Positions 9,980 through 21,116 of a stretch of 64,000 nt of DNA are shown here, in pieces. Where the stretch lies: NCBI GenBank assembly GCA_964035575.1, contig OZ037890.1:930001-994000 (forward strand), in the 5' to 3' direction. The notes under the pieces are model-generated. The model was not told the origin of the DNA. It searched no databases and saw nothing but the letters and a program-made list of their open reading frames with translations. This stretch comes from Rhynchopus sp. YZ270_cl-10. Lineage: Eukaryota; Euglenozoa; Diplonemea; Diplonemida; Diplonemidae. The translations under genes were made by a program, and so were the position numbers. Within the stretch, counting starts at the first letter, position 1, and the number at the start of each line of letters is the position of its first letter.

Positions 9980-10902
9980 AATAAATAAAAACTGAAGTAT
10001 TGTTCCAACGAACTATACTCCCCCCCACCAATTCGAAGTAGACACCACAGAAATTCGATTTTTTTAAAAAAAAATCACCCTCTCAGTATTTCAACCCCTC
10101 CCCACGATTGAAACACACTCACGCACACTTTCACACCACACATAAGGTAGGGATAGGGTTGTAGTGAACCTTACCCCGACTTTTTCTCTCCCCAACCCCC
10201 TTTTTAGCTGCTGCAGTCTTTCTGAGATTCATTTTTAGTTTTTAGTTTTTTTTTTTGTGCGGTATAGCTGGAATTTTCCCTTTTGTATAATAGTTCTGCT
10301 CAATAAGTGCACATATTATATTCCCGCTTTTGTTACTTCTTATCTTTTGTTAACCTGTTAAATTTTTGGCTCGAAGTTGTATTACTGACCGCTTCTTGTC
10401 TAGACCAACATAATTTCATTTTTTTTACACATCTTTCGTTTCAAGATTTTTTATTCTAATTCCAAATCATCTTTAGTTTTTGTTGTATCTGTGTTAATAA
10501 AGGGCCCTACCGTATCACAATGTTTGCATTGTCAAAAGAGGACGGTGGTTTTGCAACATACCACGTGTTGTGTGTGTTGTATACCACTGTCAAATATCCA
10601 TCATTATCCCAACGTTTTTTTTTTCTCCCTGTCTTCGTGGCAGGTTACACTATACCTATCAGATTATCGAAAAAAAATAAATAAAGAAGGGGGGGGGGGG
10701 GAAACTCCACACATGCACACGCTCTATAAGGGAAATATCTCCCTCTGAGGAACGACCCACATTTGCTTTTAAATATACACACAACCCAGATGTGTCTGTG
10801 TGTCATTTTTTATTTTTTTTTAAATAGTTTGCTACCAGTAAACAGAGAGGCTTAGGTTCAATCTTTGCTCTGGGGTTCGACAACCCTTGCGGAGACATAG
10901 TG

Positions 10903-10945
10903 TCTGCGTCCGCCCGGTGTACGGTGAGGCGTTTGCACTTTCCTC
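10903..10945 (+). repeat. R2 motif
   Basis: GTCTGCGTCCGCCCGGTGTA followed by CGGTGAGGCGTTTGCACTTTC. It is preceded at 10847-10870 by GAGAGGCTTAGGTTCA, the right half of an R1 motif, so R1 and R2 lie together here. Confidence 0.75.
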
Positions 10946-11636
10946 TTATGTCATAAACGAGGATACTACATCATGCACCAATGGTACTTTGTATCATATT
11001 CCCCCCACCCCCCCTCACGCATTCCCAGCGAGAGAGCCGTTAGAGTATAATAGGTGCGGCAAAAGCCTCGGTGCTACGTCTCCCCCGAGAGGGGGAATCA
11101 TGCCAGAGTTCATGTTGTCACTGACACCGTCCCCCCCTCACCAAGGCGATAGCAACGCCTGAAAAGCGTTTATTGTTCGTTTTGATTTTGTTTTGTATTT
11201 TATTTTTGTAGATTTATTTTAGTACTTTAGTATTTACCCATTTTTCCTATAGTTTTTTTTTTTTTAAATGAACAGAACGAACATAATAGTCCACACATAC
11301 ATTACACTACACTTTTTTTTTTAAAAAGAGATTTTGCTTTTTCCCACGATGTTATGGGTGATCTATGAACGGGGAGAGATTTTGTTTAGCTCTCACAACC
11401 TGTTGTGCGTCTCCCGCGAGGCGATTATAGATCACCCAATGGTATACAGTGCTGCAAAAAAAATTGCAAATTGTATGACATTATCATCAGGTATCTGCAC
11501 TACACGAGCGAATGATTGAAGAAATTCGCAGTTAACATAACCCCGTAGACCAATCTGCGTTTTGTTCATCTATCGCTCAAAAAAAAAATATTTTTGTTTT
11601 TTTTGATCTTGATTGCCATCATTCACCCTTATTGGT

Positions 11637-11684
11637 GCCTGCGTCTGATGAACGGTGAGGCGTTTGCACTTTCAACTTCTCTTT
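11637..11684 (+). repeat. R2 motif
   Basis: GCCTGCGTCTGATGAACGGT followed by GAGGCGTTTGCACTTTCAAC and TTCTCTTT. Confidence 0.75.
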
Positions 11685-12113
11685 TTCTCGAAACAAAGGG
11701 GTCTTTGTTTTCACGCGATGCATTTTGTGTATTTAATTGGGGAAAGTGCAGTTCAGGGTGTGGGCAGCACACGCCCATTCCATTTGAACGGATTTTTACC
11801 CTTTTACTCCGGGGAGGGAGGAAGAGGGGGGTAGGTGTACTCCTCCTTCTCTCTCTCTCTCTCTCCCTCCCGGTCTTTTTTCGCGTGAATCAATAGAGTT
11901 CCTCCCTACCCATCGTCCCCAGCGATTCCCAGTTTAAATGTTTACTTTCTGACATTGTTTCCAATTCCCCTAACATCGTTACGAATGAGATTGCGAAGAG
12001 AAATAGAGGGGGGGGGGGGGAAATTTGTTAGCCTTCGGGCGACCTTGTGTGTACAGAACCCATCATTTGGATGGTGATTGTCGAAACTACAAAAAAAAAA
12101 AAAAAAAAAAAAA

Positions 12114-12180
12114 CACAGTGGAAATTGCACAACTGTTGGCAACACAACCGAGGCAACCTACACTACTCCAGCAATTTATC
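12114..12180 (+). repeat. Dispersed repeat family D2, copy 2
   Basis: CAGTGGAAATTGCACAACTG followed by TTGGCAACACAACCGAGGCA, CCTACACTACTCC and AGCAATTTATC, ending in a long A run. Confidence 0.8.
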
Positions 12181-13077
12181 AAAAAAAAAAAAAAAAAAAG
12201 TGAAAAAGGCTGTCTGGATGGCAGCCACACTACACAGAGTATCAAGAACAAAAAGTACAGAGGCATTGGGACGCAGAGCGACCTCTGTTTAGCTTTTTCT
12301 GTTGTCTTTTCTTTTTTGATTTTTTTTTGTAGATCTATTTCTCTCGCCCCCCGCAGTCTCGTTGTCGGTGTCTTAATTATTTTGTTATTCGTTCCTTTGT
12401 TTATACCTTCATTTTCATTTTTCATTTTCATTGTTACATTTACAAGAAATCCGGGGTTCATTCCCCAGCCGTGGGGTCACATCAGTGACAAAAAGAGGAC
12501 TGAACAAAAAGGGGACAGAGAACTGCACAATGTGGTAACTTCTCTTAACCCTTCACTTTTATCTTACAGTACAAAACGAGTCTAAGTCGGCCTCGCTAAG
12601 CCCAATCCAGGCGTGGCTGAGGGTGTATTAGTGTAGTAGGCTTCGCTGTATGGTATTGATTACTCTTTTTAGCCCCCATCCCATCCCTTTCTCCCTTTCT
12701 CTCTTCTCTCTGTCTCTTCTTGAGGCTTCCAAAGGCTGTTTTGTCGATTTTTACTCCGTGCAAACTGCAATGGGTTTTTTTTCTGACGACAGGTATTGGA
12801 AGCCTGCACGAAGGGGGGGTACGAGAGAGAGAGAGAGAGAGATCCCTCTCACATTTTGCTATTCCCCTCCAAATAGTGCGTACAAAAAGAATATTGCAAA
12901 AAACGGTGACTGTTTAAACACCCTTTTGCTACAAACGCCCTCACATTTACCATTTATCTTTCCAAGTTTTTATCCTTTATTGAAGGCGTTGGTGTTCCTC
13001 TCGGAGCTAAAGGGTGGTAGCTCTCCCTTTTCTGTAGGAGGTCCTTCACTAATACAGCCAAGTTTTCAACCAAAAAA

Positions 13078-13141
13078 AGTGGAGATTGCAACAACTGTTG
13101 GCAACACAACCGAGGCAACTACACTACTCCAACAATTTATC
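13078..13141 (+). repeat. Dispersed repeat family D2, copy 3
   Basis: AGTGGAGATTGCAACAACTG followed by TTGGCAACACAACCGAGGCA, ACTACACTACTCC and AACAATTTATC, again ending in an A run. About 90% identical to the copy at 12114-12180. Confidence 0.8.
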
Positions 13142-13220
13142 AAAAAAAAAATATACGACATTTGAGTACAGGGCTTTGCACTAGTAGGTGCAAAAGTGAC
13201 TGTCGATACAACAAAAAACA

Positions 13221-13251
<31 letters not shown>

Positions 13252-13480
13252 CCCTTTTGCAACGTTGTGCATGGTGTTTCGTTATCCAAAAATGTAGTCC
13301 CATTTTTTTGATGTATCTAGAGGTTTCCAGTTCTATAAATAAACAGTTTTTTTGAAGGAAAAAAAGTCTAAAAATTTCAAGAAAAAAAAGAAGAATAAAA
13401 CGTGTGTATTTTAGAAAAAATGCCGATCTGATCACCCGACATATTTTTTTTAAAAATCTGGGTTTTGTAGATCTTTTGTG

Positions 13481-13761
13481 TAAAGGGGGGGGAGGGATAA
13501 TTGTAGTGGGGGATAACTGTAGAATGGCGGATAAAATAAAAAATATCGCCAGTTTTTTCTTCTCAAAAAATGGGGGATAGTTGTAGTGAGGGATAAAAAA
13601 AAATTATCTCTTTTTTCCCATCTGAATATCCCCATCCCCAAGGAAAATCCACACCAAAAACGCGGTATGGGAAATGGGGGATAACTGTAGTGGGGGATAA
13701 AATAAAATAAAATGGGGGAGAAAAAACGGGGGATAATTGTTTTATCCCCCACCCCCCTTTA
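13481..13761. mobile_element. 281-bp MITE, TAAAGGGGG termini
   Basis: The left end TAAAGGGGGGGGAGGGATAA and right end TTATCCCCCACCCCCCTTTA are inverted repeats. The interior carries five copies of GGGGGATAACTGTAG or a close variant. No coding potential. Confidence 0.7.
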
Positions 13762-14358
13762 TAAGGTTGTCTTTCCAAAAAAAAACAAACAAAAACTTTT
13801 TTGTTGTCTGTTTTCATTTCCCCGAGCAATCTCCTCCAAGCACAACACTTCAAGAGGGGATGTTAGATAGCCTCTGAGCTCAGGTTGTAAGGTGCCACGG
13901 TTTTTCGTGATGGCGTAATGTCATAGCGTTGGCTGTGGGCCGAACATCTTACATTAAGACCTACGTCAATCTGCCTATCACAGCGTTTTTTGCGCTATAC
14001 CAGCATCACAGTGTCGTCTCTCACCTCCCAAATAATATGATATGGTGAGATTACTCAACGAATCTATTGTACATTAATCAACAATTTTTATTTTAAAGCG
14101 ATAGCTTTTCGGGTGTGTGTATATTGAAAGGCCCAACGACAAAAATGGCTTTCAAATTTAACTTTTATTTTATTTTAGATTTCCTTTTCTCAGAATAGTC
14201 AGCACAGCTAAAAAAAACCCCACATACCCCTACTCTCCACCCCCCCACACTGTCACACACATTTCACAAAAACAAAAACAAAAAAACGCACAAACCCCCC
14301 TTTTTTTGCCCCCCTTCCTCTCCGTCTCTCTCGTACAAAAAGAAGAAGAAGTAAAAAA
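13762..14358. other. Gene-free stretch
   Basis: I see no gene or named repeat. A purine/pyrimidine-biased segment with short A runs occurs at 14260-14350. Confidence 0.4.
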
Positions 14359-15415
14359 CATACAATGCAACGAGGCCGGGTACGCCTGAAAATACTCGTA
14401 TCTGGAAAATATATCTGAGGCGTGCCTGAGGCGTACTCGGGATTAGTTACGTTTAAGTACGCCTCAGGCACGCCTGAGTATATATCAACGCATACTTGCG
14501 TTTCAGGCGCCTGGTGTGTATTTTTTCCCCGCAAAAAGGGCCTCTGATGCATTTCCGGAGCGATCTGAAAAAATTCCGGGATCGGACAATTTTTTTAGCA
14601 AAAAATGCGTGACTTTAAGTTTGTACCAAAAACCAGGGGAAAGTATACCCGGTTTCATATTTCTGCTGATATATAAAATTATTACGCACAGGTCATCACG
14701 TTTCTAAGGCATGCCATGTATTTCCTCCGCCCCCGAAATGTGCTGAAATAAAATTTCGGTGTCCTGCTGAGAAAATTGCGGGGTCGCAAGATATTTTTAG
14801 TGGGAAAATATCTGCTTACAGTAAACTGCCTCCTAAAAAGAGGCTTCGCAGAAGATGAGTCATACCTCGGGTATGTATAAAAAAGTCCTTTGGTCACCCC
14901 ATAGTTGTACTAAAAATAGAGCTGTGGTCTGTGGATCAAGGAGGCCTGTGTAAAATTCTGGGATCTCGATGGGATCTCTCTAGTGTTAGAGGATCCAGCC
15001 TCTTCCATCTTGCATCAAGTTGGGCCTCGAAGGGACCCAGTCGAAAAGCACCCCCGAAATTTGTTTTCCAATGATTCTTGAATCAATGAAATACCCGAAG
15101 GTACCACCAAAATATATATCATCAGCACCAAGGCTTAGCGAACCCTTTTCATTTTTTCGACTCGCTCGGCTCAGAGGCACATTTTTCATCGTGCGACCCC
15201 GCATTTGAAAGATTTTGCTACCTCTGAATCAAAAACCACAAAATTTGGGGTAAATACTTTTTTGTTCATGACCAAAATGCTGGTAAGAAATATAAATATA
15301 CTCAGGCGTGCCTGAGGCGTACTTAAACGTAACTAATCCCGAGTACGCCTCAGGCACGCCTGAGTATTTATTTTCAGGCCTTGGCGAGGCCGACTCGGCC
15401 TCGTTGCATTGTATG
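14359..15415. mobile_element. 1.06-kb inverted-repeat element with palindromic subtermini
   Basis: The ends are CATACAATGCAACGAGGCCG and its reverse complement (14359-14378 and 15396-15415). About 55-115 bases further in, 14413-14484 and 15297-15369 are near-perfect reverse complements of each other, and each is itself palindromic (CTCAGGCGTGCCTGAGGCGT against ACGCCTCAGGCACGCCTGAG). The interior contains TTTCCGGAGCGATCTGAAAA (14562) and a TCGTGCGACCCCG block (15188), both shared with the complex at 29916-32615. No transposase frame, so non-autonomous. Confidence 0.85.
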
Positions 15416-16736
15416 AAAAAAGCATTTTTTGGTATGAATTTTATCAAAAAAAAAGCGCAAAAAAAAAAAATTAAGACTGTCTCTTGTGTGGTAGCCCCCC
15501 ACAGTTGCTGTCTGTTGTCAAATATTAATGTTTTTTTTTTTCAAAAAAAAAAAAAAAAAACAAAAACTCCCAGTGTCAAAGAACCCCCCTCCACCCCTCC
15601 CCACCCCCTCCACCCCAGTATTGGTCTCTCTTATTGTGCTCTGCCAGAGGATGCACTTCACTTTCAGCAAAGTTTTTTTTCTTCATGTGTCTCCCTCCAC
15701 CACCCCCCCGCCTTGCATCCCCCAAAACCATTTTTTTTTTTTGCGACCCCCTTTTTTTCCTTTGTACAGAACCCAGTGTCTTATCCAGGAATCCAGATTT
15801 TAAGTTTGGGGGGGGTCAGTTTGTTTTTTTTTGCCCAAATTTTTTTTTCAGCACGACCAGGGAAGACATTGGGAACATAGTGAACTGTATTTTTTTTTTT
15901 TTTGCGGAGCAAAAAAAAAACAATATAAATGGCGCCGCAGGCGAAAAATTTTTTGGGTACGGTGTAATTGTATAGCTATTTACACCACGCAGAGGAAACA
16001 CCTCAAACCCAGCTGAAAAAACTGACCCCCCCCACCGGCCCAAATTTCCGGAGAAAATTTGGGGGGGGTCACTGACCCCCCCCAACCGGCCCAAAAAATA
16101 CACTGACAGAACCTCCTTGAAGGTGCACTTAGGGGGGGTGAAAAAAAACTGTAGTTGTATAGTGGAGCACACTCTAGGGTGGCTACACTAATACAACCTA
16201 GTTTTCAAAAAAAAACAAACTAAAATATAATGAAAATAAAATGGCGAAGAAGGCTTGTGGTAAGTCTCTTTCTTTGGGTACATTTAGTGCACCTTATTAT
16301 ACCTTCTATTCAGTAGAATAGTTAGTGTATGAAACAATTTTTTTTTTGTTGGATGTGAGTAGGGGGAGGGTGGGATTTTTATCGCTAGGAAAAAAATAAA
16401 TAAATGTTGGAAAATAAAACGCAGAGATGAATCATTCCCTCCCTTCTTCCCCTCTGCTTTTTACTAAAGCATAATATTGTTTCTCTTTTACATCTAAAAA
16501 AAAACAAAACAAAAAACAAAAAAAAAAACAAATTGTAAAAAAAAAAAAAAGAGGAAAACAAAAAAAGGATCCTCGCCCGCTCCCATTTTATTCAGATTGG
16601 CTCCGTACTCCGCAACACCACCCAGGTGAGAGATAGTGTGTGTGTAAGCATCAACGCATCAAACCACAGAAAGGGGGGGGGGGGAACGGCAAAAAAAAGG
16701 GTGATTTTTTTTATATTAGGTTCTTTGCAATATAAC
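15416..16736. other. Gene-free stretch
   Basis: No supportable gene. It holds A and T homopolymers, a small palindrome of ACCCCCCCCACCGGCCC units at 16023-16095, and the sequence GTATAGTGGAGCACACTCTA (16154-16173), which lacks the MITE found at the equivalent point at 4766. Confidence 0.45.
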
Positions 16737-16824
16737 TGGTGTGGCTGAAAGGGGGTGTTATTGTAGTGCTATTTTGCGCTACTTTCTGTTATATTCTGCT
16801 ATTTTGGGTTCGTCGGCCACACCA
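16737..16824. mobile_element. 88-bp MITE upstream of the DUF4116 gene
   Basis: The ends TGGTGTGGC and GCCACACCA are inverted. The right part GCTATTTTGGGTTCGTCGGC plus CACACCA is nearly the same as sequence inside the PEX11 intron (29051-29105). It ends 33 bases before the ATG at 16858, so it may contribute to the promoter or 5' UTR. Confidence 0.6.
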
Positions 16825-16857
16825 ATAACGGAAAAAGGAACTCTTTTCTTTTCAACG

Positions 16858-17913
16858 ATGAATCTGCAAATTCAGGACCCTACCGGAAGAAGTGAGACAA
16901 TCGCACTTGCCGAAGATGAAACTATCCAATCGTTAACCGAAACCGTATCGCACATATTCTCTCTTTCTGAAGTCTCAAATGAATGCATCGTTCTCTCCAC
17001 CACACAGGGAGGCGCTCCGTTAGAAGATATCCACGAACTGCAAGACGGTGCAATCATTTACACCGAGCTCGATGTGACCCCGTTTCTTCGTTACGCTGGA
17101 ACTGCCCGCATTTTACAACAACCTGCTTGGGTGCAAAAAGACGTCAAAATGGCTGCCATCCACAAAGCTTTAACCACAAACTCTACGTTAGACCCTATAA
17201 TTGAAAAATACGGGGATTGTTTTACCACCATCTCCCATATCCTGAGATTCCGGCCATTATGTTATGCGGATCTCCCTGAGATTCTTCGTGACATAGAAAG
17301 CATAGCTCGTATTGTGGTATCATTTCCTGGGAAAGGGAGGTTAATACAATATGCGTCTGAGAGGATTAAAGGGGTGCGGCATATTGTGATTACTGCAGTG
17401 AAGAGTCAAGGCTCGGCGTTTCAATTTGTACCAGCCTTTCACGATGATGCAGAGGTGTGTGAGATTGCGGTGCGCGCTCACCCTCCTAATATTCGATGGG
17501 CTTCGCGAGAAAAATGGGGTTCGCGGGACCTTGCGATGAAGGCAGTGAGGCGTGAAGGGATGATGTTGCGGTATCTCCCGAAGGCGTTCAAGATGGACCC
17601 AGAATTTGTGCATGCTGCAGTGAAGAATGATTTGCGTGCCCTTCGCTATGTTGCGGATTGCTTCAAAGACGATCCTATTATAGCATCTGAGATGCTAAGC
17701 CGGGACAGCAGGTTGACCATAAACACTACCCGGTATCCCTGCTTCGAGACCCCCTGGAAGGCCGTTCTCGCACTGCAAAGTGGGTACTCACTCGGTGCAA
17801 TCCGTTCCCCAGCGCTCCGTGCGGACCCAGAGATTATCAAAGCAGCGCTCGAAGTAAACCCGCGAAACATCATGTGGTTGAGCAATAAAACCAGGAAGAA
17901 GCTACATCTCTAA
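16858..17913 (+). CDS. DUF4116-repeat protein with N-terminal ubiquitin-like region
   Basis: 351 residues from the first plausible ATG; an open frame continues upstream to 16741 but begins inside a MITE. Residues 1-75 read like a ubiquitin-like fold (alternating strands, with GGAPLEDIHELQDGAIIYTE near the end of the motif). Residues about 145-345 contain degenerate tandem units of the DUF4116 type: a hydrophobic residue, YA/YV or a similar pair, then DDPEI, then an AVK or AAL helix. Clear examples lie around residues 185-205, 235-260, 260-290 and 320-345. DUF4116 proteins are common in protists and some large DNA viruses; their biochemical role is unknown. It stands alone, 0.7 kb upstream of the surface-protein pair. 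The domain call is by pattern only; the ubiquitin-like part is inference. Confidence 0.75.
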   Translation: MNLQIQDPTGRSETIALAEDETIQSLTETVSHIFSLSEVSNECIVLSTTQGGAPLEDIHELQDGAIIYTELDVTPFLRYAGTARILQQPAWVQKDVKMAAIHKALTTNSTLDPIIEKYGDCFTTISHILRFRPLCYADLPEILRDIESIARIVVSFPGKGRLIQYASERIKGVRHIVITAVKSQGSAFQFVPAFHDDAEVCEIAVRAHPPNIRWASREKWGSRDLAMKAVRREGMMLRYLPKAFKMDPEFVHAAVKNDLRALRYVADCFKDDPIIASEMLSRDSRLTINTTRYPCFETPWKAVLALQSGYSLGAIRSPALRADPEIIKAALEVNPRNIMWLSNKTRKKLHL

Positions 17914-18648
17914 CCAAAAAAAAAAAAAAAAAAAACAGATTCCAAAAGAAGGATGTAAAAGAAACGCTCTGCTGCATCTGTCTCCATCCGCAATCATTGT
18001 ATCGTCAGCGTGACTGTAAATATAGTCCTGCACCTCTTGCCTTCTACTGGATAATTCTTTGCACGTTTTCTTTCCAACCAGGAGACATGCAAAGGATTTC
18101 AAACTTCTACTCAAAACAACTCTACCTACTGAGATGGTATAAACGATGCACACTTACTCACCTAACCCCGAATGTGTCGTCGTTGTTGCGTTGAAATGTC
18201 AATGCCCCATCTGCAGGCATAGTGCTAAGTTGCCAGATTTGAAAAAAAAAGTGAAACAGCGAATTTTTCTTTTTACACTGGTTTCGTGAAAACCGTTTTT
18301 TGGAGGTGATTTTCTTCGGCAAATAAAATTTCCACGTTGTCGAAAAAAGGTGAACCAAAAAAATGCCAAAAAATACCCGCATCAACATAGGTGGACACAC
18401 AAGTATTAACGAGCTGGCGTTTGCGCGAGTTCTGCGGAGTCTTCTTCGCCAGATCCAATGTCTTGCGAAACCGATCTATCTGGCTCTTGTTGTGGATGCT
18501 GGTGGCGCGGTTGTCCACGTTTTGTGACACCGATGCTAAAAACAATAAATTGCCACACATTCTCGACAGGTTTATAATTTTTTGACTCCACTTTCCCCAT
18601 ACCCCACCTTTTTCACTTCCATTTCGACGTCTCCCCATTTCCTCTAAA
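17914..18648. other. Intergenic region with one small open frame
   Basis: A 54-codon ORF at 18363-18527 (+) begins MPKNTRINIGG and has a hydrophobic end IYLALVVDAGGAVVHVL, with no homopolymer or repeat character. It could be a decayed exon or a small gene; I do not recognise it. The last 90 bases before 18649 are shared with the flank of the paralog at 23946, beginning CACATTCTCGACAGGTTTAT, which looks like a splice acceptor plus 5' UTR. Confidence 0.3.
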
Positions 18649-20409
18649 ATGTCAGTTCTCCTGCTGGGAGTTGCTGCAGTGGTTCTGTCCCAGCAGCCAG
18701 TGTTTCTGTCAAAGATGTCTTTGGGGGGTTCAGGGGTGGGGAGGCTTGCGGCAAGCAAGGATGGGTCACAAATGTATGTGTCTCACGGGAGCACGCTCAG
18801 GGTGGTGGATGTTGCAGACAAATACCTTTTGCGTGTGGAGCATGAGCACACGATGGCGTCCTCGATTGTGTCCCTTCTCACCATCGGTGCGGACACGGTC
18901 GCCGCAGCATGTGACGCAGGGCTGTCTGTGATGGATGTCTCTGCTGCTCCCACAGAAACGAAGCTGTTTGCTTCGACCGCGCCATACAACGCGATCAACT
19001 ACCACAGCAAGAAGAAGTTCGTCTTTGCAACGGGGTCGGGAACAGGCTTGCAGAGGCTTGATATGGCGACGGGGCTGACACAGACACTGCAGCCTTCGTC
19101 GAAGTTCAGCAATGGGCGCACATTGAATACGCAGGACACGGACTACCTTCTGGCAGGCATTGGGAAACAGATTCTGTCGTATTACATCAGAAACGACGCG
19201 GACACCATTGATGAGTACAGCATTGCGGAGGACGTGACTGCCGCAAGTCGAGTCATGCTTGCACTGAGCAAAGGGAACCAAGGCTCATTTCTTGCCACTT
19301 CCCTGGGAAGTGGGGGGCTTCACTACGGCAGAATCTGGGCTGCAGGGATTTACGCTGCTGTCATCCTCGCTCCACCAACCCCAAGCAACTGGGACCGTCT
19401 TGCTATATATTCACCGTATGTTTACGTCACCGACCTGACGAACAAGAATATGAAAGTTGTGGACGTATCAGACGAAACAAAGCCTGTCCTTGTGCTTGAT
19501 GACATCACGAACGACGAAGGTGCTGTCTTCTTGGATATTCTGACGATCGGGTCGACTCTCTATGCTCTTGTGGAGGGGGGGCATGTTTATGTGTATGCGT
19601 TGGGGGATGTGCCGCCAAGGAGGACTCCTGCACCACCTACTGAGGCTCCGCCAACGGTGGCACCACCGACACCATCGCCGCCGACGCCAGCCCCACCAAC
19701 ACCATCACCACCTACCCCTGCACCGGCCACTCCGTCGCCACCGACACCTGCTCCGTTGACTCCTGCTCCTGAGACTGCTGCTCCACCAACGATGGCACCA
19801 CCGACGCCAGCTCCCGCAACGTCAGCACCATTGACACCTGCGCCTGCTACATCTGCGCCGCCCACATCATCCCCACCCACGTCGTCCCCACCAACACAGT
19901 CGCCACCGACGTCTGCACCACCCACACCGTTTCCTCAGACACCGTCCCCACCAACGTCTGCACCCCCGACCCCTGCACCACCAACGCCGTCACCCCCTAC
20001 CCCATCCCCACCCACCCCGTCACCGCCAACACCGTCGCCAGAAACATCGTCCCCACCAACACCAGCACCAAGCACGTTGGTGCCAGAGACATCGGCACCA
20101 AACACTTCTGTCCCGACGGAGGTGCCCAGCCTTGCACTGCCTGAGGAAGAGGATGACAGTGCGTTTGCGGGGGTTGTGTTTCCGGTGATTATTGCTGTGG
20201 TTGGGTGTTTGGTGGTGGCGGGGGTGGTTGGGTACTGTGTGTTGAAGAACAGGCGGGTGGACTTTAAGACTGCTGGGGATAGCCATGAGTTTGACAATGT
20301 ACATATGAACGCAAGCGGGTTCTGTGACGACATTCTGATGGGCGGTGACATGGCAGATGGGGTGCAACATGATGAGTATGGAAGCGCAAATGAGTTTGCC
20401 CTGTTGTAA
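18649..20409 (+). CDS. Propeller-TP stalk-TM surface protein, copy A
   Basis: 586 residues. A hydrophobic N-terminus ([15 protein letters not shown]) serves as signal peptide. Residues about 20-320 form a repeat-built ectodomain with strand pairs such as [22 protein letters not shown] and [13 protein letters not shown], resembling LVIVD-type beta-propeller blades. Residues about 325-490 are a Thr/Pro stalk (units such as [11 protein letters not shown]), expected to be extended and heavily O-glycosylated. One membrane helix follows ([21 protein letters not shown]) and then a cytoplasmic tail of about 55 residues with [12 protein letters not shown] and a terminal EFALL. Predicted topology is type I at the cell surface; ligand and function are unknown. 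It is a tandem paralog of the gene at 23946, with an almost identical ectodomain and a longer stalk. Confidence 0.85.
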   Translation: MSVLLLGVAAVVLSQQPVFLSKMSLGGSGVGRLAASKDGSQMYVSHGSTLRVVDVADKYLLRVEHEHTMASSIVSLLTIGADTVAAACDAGLSVMDVSAAPTETKLFASTAPYNAINYHSKKKFVFATGSGTGLQRLDMATGLTQTLQPSSKFSNGRTLNTQDTDYLLAGIGKQILSYYIRNDADTIDEYSIAEDVTAASRVMLALSKGNQGSFLATSLGSGGLHYGRIWAAGIYAAVILAPPTPSNWDRLAIYSPYVYVTDLTNKNMKVVDVSDETKPVLVLDDITNDEGAVFLDILTIGSTLYALVEGGHVYVYALGDVPPRRTPAPPTEAPPTVAPPTPSPPTPAPPTPSPPTPAPATPSPPTPAPLTPAPETAAPPTMAPPTPAPATSAPLTPAPATSAPPTSSPPTSSPPTQSPPTSAPPTPFPQTPSPPTSAPPTPAPPTPSPPTPSPPTPSPPTPSPETSSPPTPAPSTLVPETSAPNTSVPTEVPSLALPEEEDDSAFAGVVFPVIIAVVGCLVVAGVVGYCVLKNRRVDFKTAGDSHEFDNVHMNASGFCDDILMGGDMADGVQHDEYGSANEFALL

Positions 20410-21116
20410 TGTTTTCGCTGGGTAGTGTGCAAATATTGACCCCGAGGCTGGAAGCTCGTATAAGCAGAGGATGGTTTGATGCAGCAAGGTGGTTACCATT
20501 CTCTTCACCGTGTGATGTCTTGGTTGGGTGGGCGGCTCGAACGGTCAAAGGAGGTAGTTTATCAAGGTGACGAGAGAGTGGTTTATCATCTTCTATGCAT
20601 ATTTGTTTTTTTTTTGTTCGTGTATTCGTATTGTCACCGCAAATAATGTGGCGAGCGTGTGTTTTTTATTTTGCATTTATCTCTCCCAATGTTTATTGTT
20701 GATGTCTGTGAGGGTGCAAATTAGTCGTGAGAAAAAAAGTGATTTTTTTTTTGTGAGGGAAATCGTTTGTTTTGTACAACTGACCATGCTGGCTGAAAAA
20801 GGGGGTAAATCTCCACCTAATAAGGCATGCAAAATAAAATAAAAAACAACGTTGTGTTCTGACTTTCATCGCCCGAAAAAATGACATCTTTTTGCAATGA
20901 ACATTCGCAGTTTTTGGTTTTCCTTCTTGCGGCCATGATGTTTGTCTCGAAAAACTGACATCAAGAACCCGTCTCTTGATGTATATGACAGTGTGTTGCA
21001 TGAGGAACTCTGCAAACTGCTTTCAAAAAAATGCTTGCGTGTTGTGTTTTCACTTATATTATTTCCCCCCCAATCTTTTATCGTTTATTTCAACAATTTT
21101 CTTTGTTGCTGATGTA
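20410..21116 (+). other. 3' flank of copy A, shared with copy B
   Basis: About 160 bases directly after the stop are nearly the same as those after copy B (starting ATGTTTTCGCTGGGTAGTGT), and weaker similarity continues for about 700 bases. This shows that the duplication included the 3' UTR and downstream DNA. No other gene is seen. Confidence 0.7.

Larger units (their letters stand above)
8471..11900. other. Gene-free repeat-motif region
   Basis: No supportable gene over 3.4 kb. Sequence is rich in A/T homopolymers. It carries four R2 motif copies (9069-9120, 9663-9712, 10903-10945 and 11637-11684, all on the + strand) and one small foldback element (9892-9979). A CGCGAGAGGG motif followed by TTTTGTATTTCAA at 9607-9630 resembles sequences at 23230 and 27510. 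Confidence 0.5.
11901..13480. other. Gene-free stretch with two D2 repeats
   Basis: No supportable gene. It contains long A runs (12091-12112 and 12181-12199), a CT/GA-rich stretch (12825-12842) and the D2 repeats listed separately. The open frames here are short and low-complexity. Confidence 0.45.

Noticed and set aside
10847-10900. Possible tRNA T-arm (GGGGTTCGACAACCC)
   Set aside because: Stem and loop sizes do not fit a T-arm and no A box, anticodon arm or acceptor stem could be found around it.
11942-12461. Short frames around the A/T runs at 12.0-12.5 kb
   Set aside because: Lys/Phe-rich translations of homopolymers and of the D2 repeat, with no conserved features.
19587-20432. Gly/Val-rich minus-strand frames opposite the TP stalks (also at 24884 and 49822)
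   Set aside because: Shadows of the Thr/Pro codon repeats; the + strand has signal peptide, membrane helix and tail in frame.
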